In this document: in pieces, positions 27,268-36,301 of the stretch
How the letters are laid out: each line of letters opens with the position of its first letter
Position numbering within the stretch: the first letter of the stretch is position 1
DNA from: Flavobacteriales bacterium
GTDB lineage: Bacteria > Bacteroidota > Bacteroidia > Flavobacteriales_F > PHOS-HE28
Length of the DNA stretch: 64,000 bases
Direction: 5' to 3'
Assembly: GCA_016704485.1 (NCBI GenBank)
Contig: JADJAA010000001.1
Location: 1,240,001 to 1,304,000, forward strand
Program-made: the position numbers and the translations under genes
The notes under the pieces: generated by a model
Database searches by the model: none
The model's input: only the letters and a program-made list of their open reading frames with translations
Told to the model about the DNA's origin: nothing

Positions 27268-27298
27268 TATGGTTCCTGAGCAAGAACACCGAACTTTG
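27268..27298 (+). promoter_or_regulatory. Promoter-like element upstream of the 882-residue cargo gene
   Basis: TATG at 27268-27271, 19-base spacer, GAACTTTG at 27291-27298 (one mismatch to TAnnTTTG). The predicted start near 27304 lies after the upstream in-frame ATG at 27269 and just before the ATG at 27314. Confidence 0.5.
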
Positions 27299-27313
27299 TA
27301 CGTTCCGCAAAGT

Positions 27314-29962
27314 ATGAATCCACTTAAGGCTCTTTTTGCATTTTGTTTGTTCGCCCTGCTGTCCACTTCGGCATTGGCGACCCATAATCGTGCGGGAGAG
27401 ATCATCGTTTGTTCCATAGGTGGGTTCACTTACCAGGCCACGATCATTACCTATACGAAGCTTAGTTCCATTGCTGCGGATAGGGATCATTTGGAGTTGA
27501 ACTGGGGAGACGGTACGCTGGATACACTTTGGCGCAATGGTAATATCGTGGACGACGATGATCGTGATCTCCGGATCAATCGGTATATCGGAAATCACCA
27601 GTACACTGGACCAGGGAATTTTACGCTGACCATGATCGACCCGAACCGGAATGCGAATGTCATTAATCTCCCAGGATCCGTTACCCTTGAATTCGCGCTC
27701 AGGACAACGCTTACCATTTCTCCTAATACAGGGCAGAATTGCTCCGTTCGGTTTTTGAACGAACCCATACAGGATGCCTGTATTTTTCAACCCTGGATCC
27801 ATAACCCTGCGGCATTCGATCCGGATGGCGATAGCTTATCCTACGAACCTGTTGTCTGTCTGGGTTTTGATGCCTTGCCCATACCGGGATATGTGTTTCC
27901 AAGTCCGGGGTTCACCTCGCCACCAGATATTTACAGCATAGACCCAACGAACGGGACCATTGTTTGGAACGCGCCGAATGCTATAGGTGAATACAACATA
28001 GCTTTTGTTGTACATGAATGGAAGTTGGTAGGTGGGCAATGGTATGAAGTGGGTAGTGTTCTCCGTGATATGCAGATCACGGTGATCCCGTGTACGAATG
28101 TTCCTCCTGTGGTTTCGTTGGTTGCTGATACGTGCATGGAGGTAGGAGCTGTCCTCTCATTCAATGTCCAAGCGAGCGACCCGAATACGGATCAACTTGT
28201 TACGCTCGAAGCATTAGGCCAGCCATTCGAGGTGCCAATATCTCCGGCAACGTTCATTAGTCCTTCTCCTACGAACCCGATCAACGGTACATTCAATTGG
28301 AACATCGATTGTAGTCATGTGCGGACCTTGCCCTATCAGATCGTATTCAGCGCTACGGATAATGCCGAACAACCCAGTAATGCGCAACTGAGCAATTATA
28401 GCGTGATGAACGTCAAGGTTGTTGCTCCTGCACCGTTGAATCCGGCGGCAACCCCTAGCGGTGATGAGATCGAACTTACATGGGATGCTAGCGTGTGTGC
28501 GAATGCAACAGGTTATGATATCTACCGGCGCAACGGCTCCTACGGATTTATTCATGGGTATTGCGAGACCGGGGTGCCAGCTTACACGGGTTACACACAG
28601 ATCGGATCCACTTCCGGATTGAATGCCACGAGCTTTACGGACAATGGGGCGCTTGCGATCGGCAGTGAATACTGCTACATGATCGTTGCACGCTTTGCGA
28701 ATGGTGGTAATGCAGAAAGCTATGCAAGCGTGGAATTCTGTACGATCCTTGATCGCCAGGTACCGGTGATCACCAAGGTGAGCGTTGGGGTTACCGACGC
28801 CACTGTAGGGGTCGATACCGTGCATTGGAGCAATGCCTACGATCTGGATACCATTGCACGTCCGGGCCCTTATCAGTTCAAACTGTATCGTGGTGATGGG
28901 TTTACCTCTGCGAACCAATTGATCTACACAAGTGGCCTCAATAATTTCATTGCCCACCCGGACACCATGTTCATTGATAACGGGATCGACACCGAGACCA
29001 TGGCACACGTTTACCGTGTGGAACTGTTGGGTGCCGGAGGGAATGATACGATCGGGTCCAGCAGTCCTGCTTCTTCCGTATTCATAGATGCAGATCCCAA
29101 TGATGAACAGGTTACCATCTCGTGGACCTACCAAACTCCTTGGCTGAACAATTCCTTCGATGTGTACCGGTTCAATGGTGCTACATGGGACTTTGTTGGC
29201 ACGAGCACCGAAGAGAACTACGTTGATACTGGATTGGTGAACGGCGCAGAGTATTGCTACTATGTGGTAAGCACTGGGGCCTATGGCGATACGACCATTG
29301 TTTCACCCTTGTACAATTGGAGTCAGGAGGTGTGTGCTATACCCGTGGATCTTACTCCGCCGTGTGCGCCTATTGTTTCGTTGGACAATGATTGCGAGGA
29401 GCCGTTGAATACCCTTCAATGGAACAACCCGAATTCCAGTTGTGCGGATGACACCTACGGCTACTTCGTGTATTTCGCGGATTCATTGGGCGGTACGTTC
29501 AACCTGATCGCAACCATTACGAATGCCGTTGATACGGTATTTACACATGTTGATGGCACTTCCGTTGCGGGTTGCTACGTTGTTACTGCTGTTGATACCG
29601 TTGGAAATGAAAGTGCATTCGGTACGCCGGTGTGTGGTGATAATTGCCCAGAATACACGCTCCCCAATATCTTCAGCCCAAACGGGGATCGATCCAATGA
29701 CCAGTTCGGTCCATTCCCTTATCGCGGCGTAAAGGAGATCGATCTTGAGGTCTATAACCGCTGGGGGCAGGTCGTATTCACAGCTACAGACCCGGATATC
29801 AATTGGAAAGGCACATACATGGATACCGACCAGCCACTACCTGATGGTGTGTATTACTACGTTTGCCAAGTGGTCTACAAGCGTCTTGCAGGTGATGAAG
29901 CTATGGTGTTGAAAGGATATGTGCACATCACTGGAAGCGGTGTTCCGGCCAACCAGAATTGA
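27314..29962 (+). CDS. Large secreted protein with fibronectin-like repeats and T9SS type B C-terminal domain
   Basis: An 882-residue surface or secreted protein. Signal peptide MNPLKALFAFCLFALLSTSALA; the ATG at 27314 is chosen over 27269 because the latter adds residues before the signal peptide and lies upstream of the likely transcription start. The N-terminal third starts THNRAGEI, a pattern recurrent in Bacteroidota gliding-associated proteins; repeated segments with GYDIYR, SFDVYRF and EYCYYVV look like fibronectin type III folds. The last ~90 residues (LPNIFSPNGD, YNRWGQVVF, LPDGVYYYV) form a type B gliding-motility C-terminal domain. Followed by ribE after three bases. Confidence 0.88.
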   Translation: MNPLKALFAFCLFALLSTSALATHNRAGEIIVCSIGGFTYQATIITYTKLSSIAADRDHLELNWGDGTLDTLWRNGNIVDDDDRDLRINRYIGNHQYTGPGNFTLTMIDPNRNANVINLPGSVTLEFALRTTLTISPNTGQNCSVRFLNEPIQDACIFQPWIHNPAAFDPDGDSLSYEPVVCLGFDALPIPGYVFPSPGFTSPPDIYSIDPTNGTIVWNAPNAIGEYNIAFVVHEWKLVGGQWYEVGSVLRDMQITVIPCTNVPPVVSLVADTCMEVGAVLSFNVQASDPNTDQLVTLEALGQPFEVPISPATFISPSPTNPINGTFNWNIDCSHVRTLPYQIVFSATDNAEQPSNAQLSNYSVMNVKVVAPAPLNPAATPSGDEIELTWDASVCANATGYDIYRRNGSYGFIHGYCETGVPAYTGYTQIGSTSGLNATSFTDNGALAIGSEYCYMIVARFANGGNAESYASVEFCTILDRQVPVITKVSVGVTDATVGVDTVHWSNAYDLDTIARPGPYQFKLYRGDGFTSANQLIYTSGLNNFIAHPDTMFIDNGIDTETMAHVYRVELLGAGGNDTIGSSSPASSVFIDADPNDEQVTISWTYQTPWLNNSFDVYRFNGATWDFVGTSTEENYVDTGLVNGAEYCYYVVSTGAYGDTTIVSPLYNWSQEVCAIPVDLTPPCAPIVSLDNDCEEPLNTLQWNNPNSSCADDTYGYFVYFADSLGGTFNLIATITNAVDTVFTHVDGTSVAGCYVVTAVDTVGNESAFGTPVCGDNCPEYTLPNIFSPNGDRSNDQFGPFPYRGVKEIDLEVYNRWGQVVFTATDPDINWKGTYMDTDQPLPDGVYYYVCQVVYKRLAGDEAMVLKGYVHITGSGVPANQN

Positions 29963-29965
29963 TCC

Positions 29966-30562
29966 ATGTTCACAGGTATCGTTGAAGCACTTGGCGAGGT
30001 TGTTGGCGTAACTACGACTGGCTCGAACAGGGATCTTTTAATTCGTGCGAGTATCGCTACGGAGCTGAAGGTGGATCAGAGCGTATCCCACAATGGTGTT
30101 TGTCTTACCGTAGTAGAAATTAACGGTGACACCTATTCGGTCACAGCAGTTCTGGAAACGCTGGAACGATCGAATCTTGGTGCGCTAAAGGTCGGCGATG
30201 CTGTAGGTCTTGAGCGGTGCTTGAGAATTGGTGATCGTTTGGATGGGCACATGGTCCAAGGACATGTGGATACCACTGTGAAGTGCGTTGGCGTAGAAGA
30301 CCTGAATGGCAGTTGGACGTTCACGTTCACCCTGCCGGAGCAATCCCATTTGTTGGTGGAGAAGGGTAGTGTTTGCCTCAATGGTGTAAGCCTTACGATC
30401 GCGGAACTGACCAATAGTTCGTTCAGTGTGGCCATCATTCCATACACATTTGAACACACTACGTTCAAGGCACTAAGGACAGGCGCACGAGTGAATGTTG
30501 AGTTCGATGTACTCGGTAAATACGTGCAGCGAATGCTTCGTTCCCAAGGGTCTATTGCTTAA
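29966..30562 (+). CDS. ribE: Riboflavin synthase alpha subunit
   Basis: Dismutates two 6,7-dimethyl-8-ribityllumazine molecules to riboflavin. 198 residues with two homologous lumazine-binding halves, each starting near MFTGIVEALGEV (residue 1) and GHMVQGHVDT (residue ~93); NGVCLTV and NGVSLTI mark the equivalent positions in each half. Its 3' end overlaps the convergent M1 aminopeptidase by 11 bases. Confidence 0.96.
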   Translation: MFTGIVEALGEVVGVTTTGSNRDLLIRASIATELKVDQSVSHNGVCLTVVEINGDTYSVTAVLETLERSNLGALKVGDAVGLERCLRIGDRLDGHMVQGHVDTTVKCVGVEDLNGSWTFTFTLPEQSHLLVEKGSVCLNGVSLTIAELTNSSFSVAIIPYTFEHTTFKALRTGARVNVEFDVLGKYVQRMLRSQGSIA

Positions 30563-32483
30563 CGAACTGAACAACTGCGCTTCTATCCTCGCTCGTTATT
30601 CCGAGGTGGTATACCCCGGATGCTAGGTGCTGCACGTTGAGATCAAGCTGCCCTTGTCTTATTTGAACTGATCGGGACAGGACAACCCTGCCGGATGGGT
30701 CCGAGACAGTAACCGTAACCGTTCCATGCAAAGCCATTCCAACGTATACGGAAAGTTGGTCCATAGCTGGATTCGGAAAGGCAACCAAACGATCGCTTTC
30801 AAAGGCAGCGGGTGGTATTTTCGAGATAACCGTCTGGCCGCTCAACACCCATACCTCAGGGTCGAATTGAGCACTGTCTGCACTGAACGGTAATTGCACC
30901 GTAAAGCGTTGACCACTATATGTGTGTTCGAAGACAAGGGTGGTGTCAGTTGTTGCATTCGTGAACCGCATAGGGATCGGCATTTCGAAGAAAGGAACAC
31001 TGGGATGCGAAGTGGTCTGGTTCACTTCCACGGTTACCGTGTTATCCATGTTCTGGCTCCAGCGGATCTTGTAGATCGGATACCCTTCACCGACATACCA
31101 ATCCGCAAAGAACTCGGTGAGATCCATACCGCTTGCTGCTTCCAAATGCGCTTTCAGTTGCGGAGTTCGTGCACTTCCGTATTGCAAGGCAGGATCTGAT
31201 AGATAATTGCGGCAACCGGCGTAGAAGGCGTCATCTCCGCATACCCAACGCAGCATGTGGACCAGAAACCCACCTTTCGCATACGTGAGTCTTCCGCTGA
31301 ATAAGCGCTGTATGGATGTTGTGTCCTGCACGCGCACACTGCCATCAGGTCTGCTCGTGATATTATCCCGTTGGCTGTATTTGAAGGGTAACCATTTTTC
31401 CGGTGCCAGGTGTTCGTAGCAGAGACCACTCAAATACGTGGCGAACCCTTCATTCAACCAGAGGTCTTCCCATGATCCACAGGTTACTTTATCCCCGAAC
31501 CATTGGTGCGCTAATTCATGCGCCATCAGCTCGAAACTGAATCCACCCATGAAGCTCATGGTCTGGTGCTCCATACCGCCGCCATAGTTGAATTGCGCAT
31601 GTCCATATTGCTCGTTCGCAAAGGGGTATTCACCAAATAGATTACTGTACAACTGCATCTGCGCGATCAACATCGGGGTGTCATCCGTAGCCGCCAGACT
31701 ATCTTCCGGATAAACATAATTCTGTACTTCAATTACTCTGTCCTGGAGCTGAACAAAGTCACTGTACACCGCATAATTGGTAGTGGCGAATGCTACTAGG
31801 TAATGGGCGATGGGATAGCGGTGACGCCAATGAAAACGCACTGACTCATTGCCTAAGGAATCTTGAGAAATAAGCAGACCGTTACTCGCGACGCGCTGAC
31901 CGTTGGGTACCGTAACGTACATATCCGATGAATCTGCTTTGTCCTCAAGGTCTTCCTTGCACGGCCACCAATCGCTCGCTCCGTACGGTTCGCTCAAGGT
32001 CCAAAGTACCGGTGTGCCGCTGTGGGTGGCTTGGTTGAAGGAGCCCAGACCAGCAACCGGTGGAATGCCCGACCATGAGATGGTGATCGAATCCAGAACA
32101 CCCTCTGCAATGGGTTGCGGCAATGCAATGGCCAATAGGTCATTATCCGATACTCCCGAAAGCGGTGTATCGTGGTAATTGATAGAGTCCACGTTCAGGT
32201 CACTGCTCAGGTCGAAGACCAAAGTGGTTAATTCAGAAGTTGACCTGAATACATGGGTGATGGTGCCCTCGATAGTGCGAACCGCAGGATCAACATGGAG
32301 ATCCATTCGGTGGTACGTCATGTCGTAACCACGCGGTGTCAATATCCGGTCATCTTTGATCCATCCCAGATGTCCGCGTGATTCTGTTTCCGCGATCTCA
32401 TGGATCTCGCACTTATCGTAACATACTTGAGCGGACAGAAAATGCGCTGTGAACAAGCTCAGGACGATGATCAGGGTGCGCAT
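30552..32483 (-). CDS. M1 family metallopeptidase with T9SS type A sorting domain
   Basis: Predicted secreted zinc aminopeptidase, 643 residues. Signal peptide MRTLIIVLSLFTAHFLSAQ. The catalytic domain has GGGMEHQ (residues 301-307) in place of GAMEN and the zinc motif HELAHQWFG with His322, Glu323, His326, and Glu345 in LWLNEGFATY. The C-terminal ~75 residues (FPNPAMDQLSVYVG to AVVQFVKQ) form a type A sorting domain, so the enzyme is likely delivered to the surface or medium. Confidence 0.94.
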   Translation of the reverse strand: MRTLIIVLSLFTAHFLSAQVCYDKCEIHEIAETESRGHLGWIKDDRILTPRGYDMTYHRMDLHVDPAVRTIEGTITHVFRSTSELTTLVFDLSSDLNVDSINYHDTPLSGVSDNDLLAIALPQPIAEGVLDSITISWSGIPPVAGLGSFNQATHSGTPVLWTLSEPYGASDWWPCKEDLEDKADSSDMYVTVPNGQRVASNGLLISQDSLGNESVRFHWRHRYPIAHYLVAFATTNYAVYSDFVQLQDRVIEVQNYVYPEDSLAATDDTPMLIAQMQLYSNLFGEYPFANEQYGHAQFNYGGGMEHQTMSFMGGFSFELMAHELAHQWFGDKVTCGSWEDLWLNEGFATYLSGLCYEHLAPEKWLPFKYSQRDNITSRPDGSVRVQDTTSIQRLFSGRLTYAKGGFLVHMLRWVCGDDAFYAGCRNYLSDPALQYGSARTPQLKAHLEAASGMDLTEFFADWYVGEGYPIYKIRWSQNMDNTVTVEVNQTTSHPSVPFFEMPIPMRFTNATTDTTLVFEHTYSGQRFTVQLPFSADSAQFDPEVWVLSGQTVISKIPPAAFESDRLVAFPNPAMDQLSVYVGMALHGTVTVTVSDPSGRVVLSRSVQIRQGQLDLNVQHLASGVYHLGITSEDRSAVVQFVKQ

Positions 32484-32496
32484 GTGCCGGGTTCCA

Positions 32497-32527
32497 CGAA
32501 GTTACGATGATCCATCCCGGTACCCAA
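32497..32527 (-). promoter_or_regulatory. Promoter-like element of the M1 peptidase gene
   Basis: Minus strand: TTG at 32527-32525, 20-base spacer, TAACTTCG at 32504-32497. Predicted start about 8 bases before the ATG at 32483, in line with short leaders elsewhere in the window. Confidence 0.5.
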
Positions 32528-32536
32528 GAAGACTGC

Positions 32537-33493
32537 TCAGAATACGCTGCTCACCACCTGCTTCACCGCGTCACTTTTTCCCATGGTATAGTAATGGAGG
32601 CACGGAGCACCTTTGGCCATCAGTTCTTTTGATTGGGCAATGCTCCATTCCACACCAACGGCCTTCACCGCATCGTTGGTCTTGCATTTTACCAACTCCT
32701 TGGCGAATGCATCCGGCAGATCCACACGGAATGTTTTGGGAAGGAACGCAATATGCCGCATGGTGGTGATCGGTTTCAGGCCTGGAATGATCGGCACGGT
32801 GATCCCTGCGGCTCGGCATTGTTCAACGAATGAGAAGTACTTGGTATTATCGAAGAACATCTGGGTGACCAGATACTCCGCGCCTGCATCCACTTTGTTC
32901 TTCAAGTAGGCAACATCCACGTTCAAGTTCAGCGCTTCAGGATGTTTTTCCGGGTAGCAGGCCGCACCAATGCAGAGATCCGTAGGCGCCGCCTCCATTT
33001 CTTCATCGTGCAGATACTGTCCTTTATTCAATCCGGCTGCTTGGCGGATCAGGTCAACTGCAAATGGGTGTCCTTCCCGCTCCGGGATGAAGTGTGATTC
33101 GTTCTTGATGGCATCACCGCGCAACGCCAAAACATTGTCGATCCCAAGAAAGTTCAGTTCGATCAATGCATCTTCGGTCTCTTCTCTGCTGAAACCTCCG
33201 CAGATCAAGTGCGGTACGGTATCAATATCGTACTTGGTCTTTATTGTGGCGCATATGCCGATCGTGCCGGGTCGTTTGCGCAGGCGGATCTTCTGCAATA
33301 GTCCATGGCCACGCTCCTTGTAGATCACCTCCTCACGATGGTAGGTAACGTTTATGAAACTCGGTTTGAACTCCAGAAGCGGATCAATGCCTTCGTAGAT
33401 GGAGTGGATGTCCTTGCCTTTGAGCGGTGGCAATATCTCAAAGGAGAATAGTGTTCGCTTTTTGGCTTGTTTCAGATGATCAATGACCTTCAT
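32537..33493 (-). CDS. metF: 5,10-methylenetetrahydrofolate reductase
   Basis: FAD enzyme reducing methylene-THF to methyl-THF for methionine synthesis. 318 residues. Features: FSFEILPPLKGKD with the catalytic Glu near residue 19, FINVTYHRE, ICATIKTKYDIDTVPHLICGG, LRGD, and QMFFDNTKYFSFVEQCRAAG. Preceded by a terminator hairpin that abuts its own -7 box. Confidence 0.95.
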   Translation of the reverse strand: MKVIDHLKQAKKRTLFSFEILPPLKGKDIHSIYEGIDPLLEFKPSFINVTYHREEVIYKERGHGLLQKIRLRKRPGTIGICATIKTKYDIDTVPHLICGGFSREETEDALIELNFLGIDNVLALRGDAIKNESHFIPEREGHPFAVDLIRQAAGLNKGQYLHDEEMEAAPTDLCIGAACYPEKHPEALNLNVDVAYLKNKVDAGAEYLVTQMFFDNTKYFSFVEQCRAAGITVPIIPGLKPITTMRHIAFLPKTFRVDLPDAFAKELVKCKTNDAVKAVGVEWSIAQSKELMAKGAPCLHYYTMGKSDAVKQVVSSVF

Positions 33494-33516
33494 GGATACG
33501 GAACTGGTTCGGGGGG

Positions 33517-33524
33517 CAAAAGTA
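33517..33524 (-). promoter_or_regulatory. -7 box of metF
   Basis: TACTTTTG on the minus strand is a perfect TAnnTTTG element about 24 bases before the metF ATG. Its upstream half overlaps the hairpin at 33525-33553, so no clear -33 element is seen at standard spacing. Confidence 0.5.
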
Positions 33525-33553
33525 GAACGGCCACCGCAACAGGGTGGCCGTTC
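33525..33553 (-). terminator. Hairpin terminator after the first CUB/PKD cargo gene
   Basis: A perfect 11-bp stem GAACGGCCACC / GGTGGCCGTTC with a 7-base loop, 20 bases after the cargo stop codon on the minus strand. The bases after it read TACTTTTG, which is also the metF -7 box. Confidence 0.65.
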
Positions 33554-33573
33554 ATTAAGGACGTAGTCAATAG

Positions 33574-36038
33574 TTAGCGCAGTATGGTCACGTGGCCGGT
33601 GTATTCCTTGTTGGCTTCAGGAACGGAAAGCACATAGAAATAGGTGCCATCCGGAACATCGGATGCTTGCCAGTTGTTCGCGTAGTTCTCTTTCTCGTAG
33701 ACCTTGTTCCCCCAACGATTGAAGATCGTAAGGTTGTTCTTGTAATACTGTACGTTCTCGAATACCAAGTTTTGGTTCCATTCATCGCCGTTCGGGGTGA
33801 ACACGTTCGGGATCTCGATATCCGCCGGAAGGATCCGGAATGAGCCATTGATCGTGTCCGTACAGCCATCGGCTGCGGTAACGATCAAGGTAACAGGGTA
33901 GGTTCCAGGAGTTTCATAGAGATTGGTGGTGTTGGGTTGGGTGCTTCCCCGTTCACCGGGTCGAAGATCCATTGCCAATTGACGATGGTGGAGCCATCAA
34001 CACTGGAATTATCGGAGAAAATGATCGTAGCACCGAACGGTTGTGGTGATGGAAGGTTCGTCAGATATGCAGCATTGACATTGGATCCTACCGTAACTGT
34101 GAATGGCGCTGAAGTGGTAGAGCAACCTTCGGCATTGGTGACCGTAACGGAGTAAGAACCGGTTCCTACGGTAATGGTAGGGTCAGTACTGGCGTTGGAC
34201 CATTGATAGGATGCATAATTCTCTGTGGTACCCAATACGGCTTGCCCGCCTCCGCAACTGAACCCTGGCCCGGTAATGACAGGGTCCGGACTTGGGGCCC
34301 CTGTAACAACGAAGGGCTCGGATGGTAAGGAGCAATCACCCAATGAAATGGTGCAGATATAAGTGCCGGGGCCACCACTGATGTTAGGGCCGAAGGCGCC
34401 ATTGTTCCATTCGTAGGTATCGTATCCCGCTGGTGCATTGATGAATGCAATGCCACCATCGCAGACCAATTGATCACCGGTGAGGATGATCGGCCCCGTG
34501 ATGCCTGGGTTTACCACGATGGTGATGGTCGTATCGTAGGTGCAACCGAAATTGTCGGTTACAGAGAAAACATAGTCATGACTACCAACGCCTACTGGAG
34601 TTGCTACACCTGCAAGAGGATTGTTCGGGTCTGAAGATACTCCGTTACCCACCCAGTTGGAAGAGTCTGCGGTAGTTGTTCCCAATACAGGTGTATACGT
34701 TGTTAGGCTTGGGAATAGGGAGGAATTGAAAGTAAGGCCCCAGTCGCAAATGAAACCGTTGTCAGACCCCCAAAGGTCCGTTACTGTAAACGTCCAGGTT
34801 CCATTTAATTCGCAACCCTCTAATATGTTCATTGGATTCAGGCTTTCATACGTGCCCGTAGGAAGAGTGCCGCCAGAATTATCGACCCACGTGCCATTCG
34901 TCGCTGTCGGACTCCAGCAGTATGTATAGCACACTCCCATTGCGTCCGGAGTAAAATCGTCATCGATCGGCTCTCCTAAGAATGTGCCACCACCATTTTG
35001 CTGATGGAACGTGACGCTTTGACCGCTAGGGCAGGTCAATTGGATCACGAGATCACCCATGTATGAATGCTCCATATCCACACATACAGCAGGCAGATCA
35101 TTGATGTTCGTAAGCGTTTGGCCAGGAGCGAAATTGGTAAAGACGATTGAAGTGTTGAACGCTACACCTTGGTCATCCGGTAGGAAAATACCGCCACCCA
35201 AGCTGGACTCAGGAAGTCCGGTCCATTCCACGGCTACAGGGTTTGCCAATAAATTCACGGATTCTCCTTCGCAGATCGTATCCCCTGGTAAAGTACCAGC
35301 GAAAATGGGTGTGGTGCTTACAAGGATCTGCAAGTCCACTAAATTGGTGTTATTGCACTCATTATCATCCGTTAATGTTAGTTGCACAACATATTCGCCT
35401 GCATTCGGGAATGAATGTGTTACAATAGGCCCTGTAAGGCTGTCTTGGATCCCATCATCAAAATTCCAATTGTACTCAACCAGTGAGTTCGAACCAGCGG
35501 CTATTGATGCTGAACCATCGAAAGTGATGACCTCTCCTTGACAAACCAGGGCAGGAATTGCAGACCCAATAGTAGCGGAAGCAGTAGGCGGTTCGCATGG
35601 GGTTACGCAATTCAATGCGGCTGCAAATACACCTTCGCCAGTTTCATTGCTGGTGAAGGTTATCGTAAGGCAACCAGAGGTGTTCGTAAAACTAGAAGCA
35701 ATAATACCCGGATTATCGGACCCGCTCCATACCCCGATCAGTGGGGCGCTTGTATCAGCACCATCATAGATCGAGAGCTGGTCAATTGGTGCACTACCAG
35801 CTGTTGATAGGTTAAATGTGACCCATTGTAGCGATATGCCCGTACCAGTAGTTTGATCCGAACAGATCGTTATCATTTGCGTTTCATTCGGGCCATAGCC
35901 TGAAGCACCCTCACCACCACTATCCAACAATGCACCCGAACATCCGTAAGCTGTGCCTCCGTCCGCAATGCTAATGATCTGAGCGTTGCTAGCATAAGCC
36001 AAGAAAAAGAAGAATGTCAATAAACTGAGTATCCGCAT
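33574..36038 (-). pseudogene. CUB/PKD/P-domain T9SS type B cargo, copy 1, frameshifted
   Basis: Signal peptide MRILSLLTFFFFLAYASNAQ, then a CUB-like domain (IADGGTAYGCSGALLDSGG onward), a PKD domain (FDGSAS...YNWNFDDG), a proprotein-convertase P-like domain (HSYMGDLVIQLTCPSG to WGLTF), Ig-like repeats, another PKD, and a type B C-terminal domain (IPNVFTPNGDEWNQN to YTGHVTILR). The frame breaks at 33947-33950, where four Cs replace the five Cs of copy 2: the upstream frame runs on as VNGEAPNP and stops at 33885, while the rest continues in another frame. Adding one base restores one ~820-residue protein. Real mutation, phase-variable tract or sequencing error cannot be separated here. The ATG at 36038 is preferred over an upstream one at 36098. 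Confidence 0.8.
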
Positions 36039-36105
36039 GGTAAATCTGTAGTAATGCTTTCGTGTTAACCGGTCTTTATCCATCCGGTCCTTGGTCAAAG
36101 GCTCG

Positions 36106-36113
36106 CAAACTTA
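36106..36113 (-). promoter_or_regulatory. Promoter -7 box of cargo copy 1
   Basis: TAAGTTTG on the minus strand is a perfect TAnnTTTG. The bases just upstream (GAAGGTCT, and AATTG 12 bases before the box) recur at the same distance in front of copy 2, which supports function. Leader about 60 bases. Confidence 0.55.
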
Positions 36114-36301
36114 AGACCTTCAAGGCAATTATGTTGTTGTTAATTGCATCTATTCGTGATGTGCTAGTCCAAGTTATAGCCAAGGACCTTGCAGATACGA
36201 GCGTTCAAATTCGATCGGACAAGAGGTTAAATAGTTATCTTATGGTCCGGGTTTCCTACAAAGTGGAACGTCATGGGCTTTCCATTAAGCGTTCAGTAAT
36301 A

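Noticed and set aside
28214..29134. 306-codon minus-strand open frame opposite the 882-residue cargo
   Set aside because: The plus-strand protein has a signal peptide and type B domain; the reverse frame shows nothing.
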